In this document: positions 15,204 to 22,099 of the stretch, in pieces
How the letters are laid out: every line of letters starts with the position of its first letter
How positions within the stretch are numbered: position 1 is the first letter of the stretch
Source of the DNA: JAHECQ01 sp047638695
Lineage (GTDB): Bacteria; Actinomycetota; Acidimicrobiia; Acidimicrobiales; SZUA-35
Length of the DNA: 28,809 nt
Assembly: GCA_047638695.1 (NCBI GenBank)
Contig: JBLINY010000053.1
Location: 1-28,809 of the forward strand
Direction of reading: 5' to 3'
Position numbers and translations under genes: made by a program
Notes under the pieces: model-generated
What the model saw: only the letters and a program-made list of their open reading frames with translations
The model's database searches: none
Told to the model about the DNA's origin: nothing

Positions 15204-15994
15204 TGAGCGGTGACGCCACCGACGAACTGCCACCGCAGCAAGAGATCGACGCGTCGGTGGCTGCTGCGGCGGCTCTATTGCGCGAGGCCGAACGGGTCAC
15301 GGTGCTCACCGGTGCTGGTATTTCCACCGACTCTCGAATTCCCGACTTCCGCGGACCGCGGGGAGTTTGGACAAAAAACCCCGGTGCCGAAAAACAGGCA
15401 ACCCTCCAGAATTACGTCGCTGACCCTGACGTTCGGCGGTCGGCGTGGCGAAGCCGTCTCGACTCACCGGTCTGGGGAGCCGAACCTAACCCCGGCCACT
15501 TCGCGCTGCTTCGGTTGGAAGAGATGCGGAAGCTTCGCTTGCTGATTACCCAGAACATTGACGGCTTGCATCACGACGCCGGATCTGACCCGGATCGCAT
15601 CGTCGAAGTGCACGGCTCAGTCAAAGAAGTGGTGTGTCTGAGCTGCGATTACCGGGCCCCGATGCGAACGGCGCTCGACCGGGTGCGTCTGGGCGAGGAC
15701 GATCCTGAATGCCCGTACTGTTCCGGGATCTTGAAGTCGTCAACGATTAGCTTCGGCCAGAGTCTCGTCGCAGAGGATCTGCAGCGGGCCGAGGCGGCAG
15801 CGCAAGAATGCGATCTGCTGCTGGCCGTCGGCACGACCCTGGCAGTATTTCCGGTTGCCAATGTGGTGCCCGTGGCGAAGAAGCACGGTGCCAGGATCAT
15901 TATCGTGAATGGCAGCGCCACCGAGATGGACGGCCTGGCTGATGTCCTGGTACGTGGTTCGATCAGCGAGGTGCTGCCCGCAATCTTCACTTGA
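15203..15994 (+). CDS. Sirtuin (NAD-dependent protein deacylase, Sir2/CobB family)
   Basis: 263 aa from ATG 15203, which shares a base with the stop of the methyltransferase gene, suggesting coupled translation. Sirtuins use NAD+ to remove acyl groups from lysines. Visible motifs are LTGAGISTDSRIPDFRGP (about 34-51) and GVWTKNPGAEKQ, ITQNIDGLHHDAG (about 114-126) and VEVHGS with the catalytic His at about 136. The zinc site is CLSC near 143-146 and CPYC near 170-173, then SSTISFGQSL, LLAVGTTLAVFPV and IIIVNGSATEMD. The GVWT form resembles the SIRT6/7-like branch and actinobacterial CobB1. The first motif reads TDSRIPDFRG, with Arg where Gly is usual. Targets are unknown; the genetic link to glycan genes may only be transcriptional. 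Confidence 0.94.
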   Translation: MSGDATDELPPQQEIDASVAAAAALLREAERVTVLTGAGISTDSRIPDFRGPRGVWTKNPGAEKQATLQNYVADPDVRRSAWRSRLDSPVWGAEPNPGHFALLRLEEMRKLRLLITQNIDGLHHDAGSDPDRIVEVHGSVKEVVCLSCDYRAPMRTALDRVRLGEDDPECPYCSGILKSSTISFGQSLVAEDLQRAEAAAQECDLLLAVGTTLAVFPVANVVPVAKKHGARIIIVNGSATEMDGLADVLVRGSISEVLPAIFT

Positions 15995-16063
15995 AGCAAC
16001 ACAGCTCGTGAAGCAACACCATCTTGAAGCAACACAGCTCGTGAGGTGACGCGGCTGGTGTGA
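15992..16063. repeat. 17-nt TGA-phased tandem repeat starting at the sirtuin stop codon
   Basis: Units are tgaagcaacacagctcg (15992-16008), tgaagcaacaccatct (16009-16024), tgaagcaacacagctcg (16025-16041) and a degraded tgaggtgacgcggctggtg (16042-16060). The first TGA is the actual stop codon and the spacing is 17, 16 and 17 nt. An 11-bp word, ggctggtgtga, at 16053 recurs at 16105. The 187-bp gap up to the next gene holds nothing else I recognise besides a promoter-like box and a Shine-Dalgarno. Confidence 0.9.
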
Positions 16064-16131
16064 CGAGCGACTTCTGATTTAGAAGCCGTTCGTGGGAATG
16101 ACTGGGCTGGTGTGATTGTTGACTAGTTCGC

Positions 16132-16173
16132 TAGGGTTTCAATTGCCGCCGCCAGTTTCGGTGCAAACAGGAG
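16132..16173 (+). promoter_or_regulatory. Candidate -10 box and Shine-Dalgarno of the rhodanese-E1 gene
   Basis: TAGGGT (16132-16137) fits TAnnnT. AGGAG (16169-16173) lies 8 nt before ATG 16182 and decides that start over an in-frame ATG at 16116. This gene therefore has a normal leader, unlike several neighbours. Confidence 0.5.
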
Positions 16174-16181
16174 TTGTTTAT

Positions 16182-17345
16182 ATGCCATCGTTCAGAGAAC
16201 TACTCGCCGCCACAAAAGCTGATATCACCGAAGTCGACACTGCCGCTGCGGAGCAACTCCGCGACGCTGGCGCGACCGTGCTCGACATTCGCGAACCCGA
16301 CGAGGTGGACCAGGGTGTGATTCCGGGAGCCGTTGTCATCGTGCGCGGCAATCTGGAGGCGCAGATCGAAAACCGCATACCCGACAAGTCGACGAAGCTG
16401 GTTGTGCACTGTGCAGGCGGCGTTCGTTCGGCCTTCGCCGCTAAGTCGCTGGCCGAGCTCGGGTACACCGACGTGGTTTCTATGGATGGTGGCTTCAACA
16501 AGTGGAAGGACGAGGGTCGGGCTTGGGATGTACCGGTTTCGCTCAATGCCAGTCAGCGGAATCGCTACAGCCGCCACCTGCTTTTACCTGAGGTCGGCGA
16601 AGAAGGGCAGATCAAGCTGCTCGAGTCGAAGGTGTTGTTGCTCGGAGCTGGTGGCCTGGGATCGCCCGCCGCTCTGTATCTCGCGGCCGCCGGAGTCGGC
16701 ACTCTGGGCATCATTGACATGGACGTCGTCGATGAGTCGAACCTGCAGCGCCAGATCCTCCACAACCTCGAGCGGGTTGGCGAACGAAAGGTTGATTCAG
16801 CCAAGAAGACGCTGACCGCCATGAACCCCGACCTGGTCGTTAACGCCTACGACGCCCGGCTCGGCGCCGACAACATTATGGAAATCCTCGAGGGCTACGA
16901 CGTGGTCATCGATGGCGCCGACAATTTCCCGAGCCGCTATTTGCTGAACGACGCGTCGGTGAAGCTCGGGATCCCAGTGGTTCACGGCTCGATTTTCCGA
17001 TTCGAAGGCCAAGTCACCGTCTTTGATCCGCAGAATGGTCCGACCTACCGCGACCTGTTGCCGGAGCCACCCCCGGCCGAACTGGCCCCCAGCTGCGCCG
17101 AGGCAGGCGTGCTCGGCGTGCTCCCCGGCATCATCGGTTCGATCCAGGCGCTCGAAGCCATCAAGTTGCTCCTCGGGCTCGGAGATTCGCTGCGCGGTCG
17201 GTTGCTGGCATTCGATGCGCTCGAGATGAGCTTCCGGGAGTACAAGCTCCAGGTCGACAGCGAGAACAAGGTGACCTACGAGAACCGCGATCTGATTGAG
17301 GTCGCTGAACTCGACGGACTCTGCATGCCACGGTTTGTCGCCTAG
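16182..17345 (+). CDS. Rhodanese-E1 fusion: adenylyltransferase/sulfurtransferase of the MoeZ/MoeB type
   Basis: 387 aa. Enzymes of this type adenylate the C-terminus of small sulfur-carrier proteins (MoaD, ThiS, CysO) and pass sulfur to them for molybdopterin, thiamine or cysteine synthesis. The rhodanese domain is at the N-terminus (about 12-112), with VLDIREPDEVDQGVIPGAV and active-site Cys in VHCAGGVRSA. The E1 domain follows (about 122-385), with RYSRHLLLPEVGEEGQ, the nucleotide loop LLLGAGGLGSPAALYLAAAG, DVVDESNLQRQILH and DGADNFPSRYLLND. PSCAEAGVLGVLPGIIGS holds the conserved Cys region. The CxxC zinc pairs of E. coli MoeB are absent, as in MoeZ. Mycobacterial MoeZ has the opposite order, with rhodanese at the C-terminus. 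No sulfur-carrier gene is in the window. Confidence 0.93.
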   Translation: MPSFRELLAATKADITEVDTAAAEQLRDAGATVLDIREPDEVDQGVIPGAVVIVRGNLEAQIENRIPDKSTKLVVHCAGGVRSAFAAKSLAELGYTDVVSMDGGFNKWKDEGRAWDVPVSLNASQRNRYSRHLLLPEVGEEGQIKLLESKVLLLGAGGLGSPAALYLAAAGVGTLGIIDMDVVDESNLQRQILHNLERVGERKVDSAKKTLTAMNPDLVVNAYDARLGADNIMEILEGYDVVIDGADNFPSRYLLNDASVKLGIPVVHGSIFRFEGQVTVFDPQNGPTYRDLLPEPPPAELAPSCAEAGVLGVLPGIIGSIQALEAIKLLLGLGDSLRGRLLAFDALEMSFREYKLQVDSENKVTYENRDLIEVAELDGLCMPRFVA

Positions 17346-17348
17346 CCT
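17343..17348 (+). promoter_or_regulatory. Candidate leaderless -10 box overlapping the upstream stop codon
   Basis: TAGCCT begins with the TAG stop of the rhodanese-E1 gene, and its last T is exactly 7 nt before GTG 17355. The downstream gene could have its own leaderless message although it sits only 9 bp after the previous gene. Confidence 0.5.
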
Positions 17349-17354
17349 CGCCCG

Positions 17355-19373
17355 GTGGCTTCGACGACCTCCCGCTGGAATCGCCTGGTCGCCGCCGTCG
17401 CTGTCCTCAGCCAGGCGTTTGTTCTTCGAGGAGTCGGCGGGCCGTTCATCTACGCCGATGAGCTGGGCTACGTAGCGGCGGCCCGTTACTTCGGATTTGG
17501 CCAACCCGACATTCAGATGTTGTCGGCTTTCTATCACTTTGGCTACGGCCTTTTGCTGGCCCCGTTGACGATGGTGTTCACCGAGCCAGCCGGCTTCTAT
17601 CGGGCTGCAACGATCTTCAACGGCCTGCTGGCGGTGAGCGCCACGTTGGTGTTTTATCGCATCGTCCTCCGCCGCTTCCTGGAAATCGACCCTGCAACAG
17701 CGGCGGTTGCGGCGATTGCCTTCGCTCTGGCCCCCTCGCTGCTTGTCAACACCAGCATCTTGTGGGCTGAAACGGCTCTCGCATGGATGCTGACACTGAC
17801 GCTGGCCGCAGTTATGGCGGTCTTCCGCTCGCCAACTGTTCTGCGAGCGGCCCTCGCCGGCGGGTTGGGAGCCTTCGCCTATGGCCTCCATCCACGAGCC
17901 ATAGCGGTGACCGCCGCACTGATTGGCACGATGCTGGTGGCGGGAGCGGTACGGGCCATGCCGATAAGGGTCGCATTCGCTGGCATGGCCAGCGCTGTTG
18001 TCGGGACCCTCGTCGTGCGGGCGGTGAACGCAACGATGCGCGACGCCCTCTACACCGAGGGCTCGATCGTGGCGACAGCGGGCGGGTTGCTGGAGGACAA
18101 AATTCTGGAAGAGCCAGGCCAATGGGTCATGGCGCTGGCAGGAACGGCCTGGTACCAACTCTTGGCCAGTCTCGGGCTGGTCGCCCTGGGCGTAGCGTTT
18201 TGGATCGGCGAAGTATGGGGCATCCGTCGGGGCGAGATGGGTCCGGCGGCAGGTGGTTCGCTCTTTCTCGGGGGCTGTGCGTTATCGAGCTGGCTGGTTG
18301 GTTCGGTCATCGGGATCGATCCCATCGAGACCATCCGCATCGACCAGACCTTCTACGGTCGCTATATCGACTTCGTCGCTCCCTTGGCTATCGGCTTCGG
18401 CGTCGTTCTGGTCCAGCGGGCCGAGTCAAGATTTGCTCGGTGGAGTCCGCTGCTGGCGCTTTCCCTTCCAGCGCTGGGCTGGGTGCTCGCTGCGGTCCGC
18501 GGAGCCGACTTCTACCGTGACCGCGCCGTGGTGCGTGTCAACGTTCCGGTGGCCAACGCCCTCGAAGTTGTTGTTAATACCTGGAGCCCGGCCCGGCTGG
18601 GCCTGATCGGCGGACTTGTCAGCGCAGGGGTGCTTCTGGGATTTCGGTGGCGTCGAGAGGTCGGAGTGGTCGGGTTGGCCATCGCCATGTTGTCGCTTAG
18701 CTATCTCACGCTCGATCGCACCACTCGACCGGCATCCCAGGCCAGCGCAGAGCGAACCTCACTGGCCGAGCCGATTGAACGTCTTGCCGGCGGCGGCACG
18801 GTCTTCCTGGCCGGGCCGTACGAGGTCTGGACGCTGTATGGGCTCCAGTACTGGGCTGACGATGTCTGGTTTGCGCTCGAGACCGACTGCCCGACGTCAG
18901 CCCGGGATGTGGTGATTGCCACGCCGGGGGATCCGAGATTCGCCGACTGGTTTGTTGCCGGCAGCGACCCGGGCATCGATCGCGAGATTCGTCAGGACCT
19001 CACCGGAGCCAGCGCTACAAGTCGATCGATGTCGGTCGAGGTCGTGGCGGTTAGCCGACCGGACGCCGATGTCGCGGTGGATCTGGTCGTCCGCAACTTG
19101 GACGACCACCGACCACTGGTGCTTGGACCGGCGAGCGATGTGGTCTTGCACGTTCGTTGGATGGCTGGAGGCGAGCCGGTCGACGTGGCGCTTCCGGTCG
19201 AACTCGAGCTCTCTCCCGGTGATGGGCAATCGCTATCTGTGTTCTTCTCGGGCCCTGAGCCGGGCTCGGATATTGGGTCGGTGGACTTCGATGCCCACGC
19301 CGTCGGCGCTGGCTGGCTTGGTGCGAGCCCTTGTCAGCAATCGCAGTTCGGCTCGGCGAGCGTGCCCGACTGA
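17355..19373 (+). CDS. GT-C-like polytopic membrane protein, probable lipid-sugar glycosyltransferase
   Basis: 672 aa. Many hydrophobic helices fill about residues 8-460. The first extracytoplasmic loop contains YADELGYVAAARYFGFG with D35-E36, like the acidic pair of GT-C glycosyltransferases (ArnT/PMT type) that use polyprenyl-linked sugars. FYRAATIFNGLLAVSATLVFY and TSILWAETALAWML are also in character. After the last helix the C-terminal 200 residues are soluble and beta-rich (VEVVAVSRPDADVAVDLVVR, VVLHVRWMAGGEPVDVALPV), probably an outside domain. GTG start with a leaderless-type -10 box, 9 bp after the previous gene. Substrate and acceptor are unknown. It precedes two secreted cell-wall proteins, so a role in surface glycans is plausible but inferred. 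Confidence 0.8.
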   Translation: MASTTSRWNRLVAAVAVLSQAFVLRGVGGPFIYADELGYVAAARYFGFGQPDIQMLSAFYHFGYGLLLAPLTMVFTEPAGFYRAATIFNGLLAVSATLVFYRIVLRRFLEIDPATAAVAAIAFALAPSLLVNTSILWAETALAWMLTLTLAAVMAVFRSPTVLRAALAGGLGAFAYGLHPRAIAVTAALIGTMLVAGAVRAMPIRVAFAGMASAVVGTLVVRAVNATMRDALYTEGSIVATAGGLLEDKILEEPGQWVMALAGTAWYQLLASLGLVALGVAFWIGEVWGIRRGEMGPAAGGSLFLGGCALSSWLVGSVIGIDPIETIRIDQTFYGRYIDFVAPLAIGFGVVLVQRAESRFARWSPLLALSLPALGWVLAAVRGADFYRDRAVVRVNVPVANALEVVVNTWSPARLGLIGGLVSAGVLLGFRWRREVGVVGLAIAMLSLSYLTLDRTTRPASQASAERTSLAEPIERLAGGGTVFLAGPYEVWTLYGLQYWADDVWFALETDCPTSARDVVIATPGDPRFADWFVAGSDPGIDREIRQDLTGASATSRSMSVEVVAVSRPDADVAVDLVVRNLDDHRPLVLGPASDVVLHVRWMAGGEPVDVALPVELELSPGDGQSLSVFFSGPEPGSDIGSVDFDAHAVGAGWLGASPCQQSQFGSASVPD

Positions 19374-19399
19374 CCGAGGGCGCGTCCCGAACGTGGGCT

Positions 19400-19437
19400 A
19401 GCCCGTCTACAGTGCGTTCGGCGGGCGGGCTTTCTTT
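19400..19437 (+). terminator. Possible weak terminator or leader hairpin before the amidase gene
   Basis: AGCCCG (19400-19405) can pair with CGGGCT (19426-19431), followed by TTTCTTT. The loop is long (20 nt), and the T-run ends 4 nt before the ATG. It also contains TACAGT (19408-19413), a possible -10 box. The region may thus hold the end of the GT-C message and the promoter of the next gene. No Shine-Dalgarno is visible for the downstream start. Confidence 0.3.
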
Positions 19438-19440
19438 GGT

Positions 19441-22041
19441 ATGCATCGACTATCTCACTTTCGCCCCGCCCACCTCCTCGTGGCCCTCGCCGTTCTCGGC
19501 TCGCTCTTGGCGATCCCCGAGGTCCCACTTGCTGCGCAGGAGCCAACGAATCAACCGCAAGCGAGTCACGTACCACCCGATCTCGATCCCGCTCCGGATA
19601 GCTCCGACTTCGAAATCCGACGGGTCACCATCGAAGCTGAGATCCCGGGATCGGCCGGGCTGATCAGCGGGGGCAAGGCCCAACTTGTGGGCGAGCCGAA
19701 CATGGTGATTCTCTTGCCGGAGGAGTCACAGAGTTTGGCCATGCGTTCGCGCAACGCCGGGGTGTGGGGCGACTGGATTGTTCTGGATGCCGGCCATGAC
19801 GAGGCCCCCGACGGGCTCGAGGGCGAGGAGGGTGCCGGGGGCCCGCGAGCCGTTGGCCCCATTTGGATTGGTGATGACGCCGATGCCATTGAAGTTGCGG
19901 CGCCCGACGGTGACCTTGGCCGGGTAACGATCGAGACCCTTGAACCGGTCGATCGAGACGATCCACCGCTCGTTGCCAACGTTCTGCCGGGTCAGCCGAC
20001 CATTCAGCCTCGAGCGAACTGGGCCACCCGCGGTTTCGCGACCGAGCACGCGGGGTGCGAAGACGGACCACGTTTGGCGAGCAACATCAGGGCTGCCGTC
20101 GTGCACCACACGGTGACCGGCAATTCCTATGATCAGGGCTCGGTCCCTGCCCAGCTACGAGCCATCTATCGTCTTCACGTCGACATCAATGGCTGGTGTG
20201 ACATTGCGTACAACTTCGTCGTTGACCGCTTCGGCACGATTTGGGAAGCCCGCACCGGAGGCGTCGACCAGCCGGTCATTGGGGGCCATGCCAAAGGGTT
20301 CAACACCTGGACGGTTGGTGTCGCCATTCTCGGCCAGCACCAATCCGGTGCCAGCCCCTCCGCCGCCGTGCCGACCTCGGCCACCATGGCCTCAGTGCAG
20401 GCCCTGGTCGGCTGGAAACTGGGTCTCCACGGTGTGGATCCCCGGGGCACAACGTGGTTGAAGAACGACTCATCCGGGGGAGTCATGAAGTTCCCGTTCA
20501 ATGCCTGGGTCGAGGTTCCGACCGTTGTTGGCCACCGTGATCTCGGTGTCACCTCCTGCCCCGGTAGTCATACCGTCCCGTTCCTTCCCGGTATGCGCGA
20601 GGCTCTGGCTGCCGGTCGCACGGGTCAGCCGCCGTACAGCTTCGTTGCCCACCAGCCCTACGAGCACGGGCCCGCTTTCGTGACTCTCGATGATGTGGGC
20701 GGTCTCCGGCCCGCCGGTTCGGCAACGCAGCCGCTCGGAGAGCTCGTGCCGGGCGGATCGGTTGCGCTCGCGGTTGATGGTGGCCCGACCGGTGGGTACG
20801 TGCTCACGTCGGCATCGACACTGATCGACTACGGATCGGCGCCAACCATCGTTGGTGTGCCAAGTGGAGCGTTGGCGGCCACCGATCTCGACGTGGTCGC
20901 AACGGGCGATGGCGGCTGGGTACTTGATCTGAATGGCGGCGTCCACGCCTTTGGCTCTGCGCCCGCGATTGGGCCGGGTCCGGCCTGGCCCGGCACCGCC
21001 GTCGCTCTGCATCTCGACGATGCTGGCGTGGGTTACGTCGTGAGCAGCAGCGGCGAGCTTTTCCCCCTCGGAGGCGCGCCGTTCATGAGTCTTGCCACGG
21101 TGCCGGGCAGCCCCGTCGTCGACGTGGCCGTCCGCAGTAATCGGAGCAGCGGCTGGGTACTCGACGCCGCCGGTCTATTGCACCCGTTTGGTGACGCACC
21201 CGACTGGCAGACGGGAACCATCACGGCCACCGCCCCCACCACCGCGGCGCGAGCCGTCTTGGTCGGCGACAATGATCGAGGCGGATGGGTGCTTGATGCC
21301 GAGGGTCGGCTCAAAACGTTCGGCGACGAGCGTCGGGTTCTCCCTATCTCGACATCGGTAGGCACCCCCACTGCGGTCGATGGCGCGATCGTCGATTGGG
21401 TTCGAGACGAGCGGTCCGATCTCATCCGCTTCGCCAACGCGCTGGCCGAACTGTTCCTCGGTGTCGCGCCCACCCCGGACGAGGCCGACTGGATTGGTGT
21501 TCGCACGGTGTACGACGGGCGTTCTGTGGTTGTCGGCGAGCTGGCTCGCTCCGATGCGTGGGCTGGGCGGCTGATCGACGATATGTACGTCGATGTCTTG
21601 GGTCGTCCAGCCGATACCGACGGTCGGGCCTACTGGCTGGAGCGCCTTCGCAACGGCCTTCGAACGCAGGATCTCGGCGCCAACTTCTACTCTTCGCCCG
21701 AGTACGTGGCCAGCGGGGGAGACGCAGCCGGTTATGTGACGCTTCTCTATGCTGCGCTTCTCGATCGTCCACCTGACCAGGACGGACTCGACTACTGGGT
21801 GACTCAGCTCAAATCGGGTGCCGCCGTTCCCGGCGAGATCACCCTGGGCTTCTACCAATCGCCCGAGTCGCGCCGAGGTCGAGTTGGCGGGCTCTACCAA
21901 CAGATTCTCGGCCGTGACCCCGACGCTGATGGGCTCGACTATTGGGCTGAACGGCTGCAGACATTTGATGACATCACCCTCGCCATCGAGCTGGCGACGT
22001 CTGTCGAGTTCTATGTGTCCGTAACCGATCCAGCCGAATGA
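19441..22041 (+). CDS. Secreted PGRP/amidase_2 protein with propeller-like repeats and C-terminal DUF4214 array
   Basis: 866 aa. Residues 1-31 are a signal peptide (HLLVALAVLGSLLAIPEVPL then AAQ). A zinc amidase domain at about 188-390 cuts the bond between N-acetylmuramic acid and L-Ala in peptidoglycan. Its ligands are H222 or H223 (VVHHTV), H365 (VGHRDLG) and C373 (TSCPG), with the 8-residue His-Cys spacing of PGRP proteins. WCDIAYNFVVDRFGTIWEAR is also typical. About 400-640 carries repeats such as GGWVLDLNGGVHAFGSAP, GYVVSSSGELFPLGGAP and GWVLDAAGLLHPFGDAP, probably a beta-propeller-like module. Residues about 660-866 form three clear DUF4214 units starting near 711, 765 and 815, each with a DxDG loop, plus a degenerate one before. 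The same tail is on the next protein. Probably acts in cell-wall remodelling outside the membrane. Confidence 0.92.
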   Translation: MHRLSHFRPAHLLVALAVLGSLLAIPEVPLAAQEPTNQPQASHVPPDLDPAPDSSDFEIRRVTIEAEIPGSAGLISGGKAQLVGEPNMVILLPEESQSLAMRSRNAGVWGDWIVLDAGHDEAPDGLEGEEGAGGPRAVGPIWIGDDADAIEVAAPDGDLGRVTIETLEPVDRDDPPLVANVLPGQPTIQPRANWATRGFATEHAGCEDGPRLASNIRAAVVHHTVTGNSYDQGSVPAQLRAIYRLHVDINGWCDIAYNFVVDRFGTIWEARTGGVDQPVIGGHAKGFNTWTVGVAILGQHQSGASPSAAVPTSATMASVQALVGWKLGLHGVDPRGTTWLKNDSSGGVMKFPFNAWVEVPTVVGHRDLGVTSCPGSHTVPFLPGMREALAAGRTGQPPYSFVAHQPYEHGPAFVTLDDVGGLRPAGSATQPLGELVPGGSVALAVDGGPTGGYVLTSASTLIDYGSAPTIVGVPSGALAATDLDVVATGDGGWVLDLNGGVHAFGSAPAIGPGPAWPGTAVALHLDDAGVGYVVSSSGELFPLGGAPFMSLATVPGSPVVDVAVRSNRSSGWVLDAAGLLHPFGDAPDWQTGTITATAPTTAARAVLVGDNDRGGWVLDAEGRLKTFGDERRVLPISTSVGTPTAVDGAIVDWVRDERSDLIRFANALAELFLGVAPTPDEADWIGVRTVYDGRSVVVGELARSDAWAGRLIDDMYVDVLGRPADTDGRAYWLERLRNGLRTQDLGANFYSSPEYVASGGDAAGYVTLLYAALLDRPPDQDGLDYWVTQLKSGAAVPGEITLGFYQSPESRRGRVGGLYQQILGRDPDADGLDYWAERLQTFDDITLAIELATSVEFYVSVTDPAE

Positions 22042-22084
22042 CAGCGAGAGTCAACGAGTGACCGAACGAGGATCCCGGGTGAGC

Positions 22085-22090
22085 TACTCT
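22085..22090 (+). promoter_or_regulatory. Candidate -10 box for the SpoIID/LytB-like gene
   Basis: TACTCT fits TAnnnT, and its last T is 10 nt before ATG 22100, the same distance as at the CoA-transferase gene. It favours ATG 22100 over in-frame GTG codons at 22058 and 22079. Confidence 0.4.
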
Positions 22091-22099
22091 GTGAGGCCC

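Noticed and set aside
16071..16085. Hairpin CTTCT-GATTT-AGAAG as terminator of the sirtuin message
   Set aside because: The stem is short and AT-rich with no following T-run.
16797..18158. 453-aa open frame on the minus strand
   Set aside because: It runs opposite two well-supported genes and their junction, and its product is low-complexity, rich in Arg, His and Gln with no family motif.
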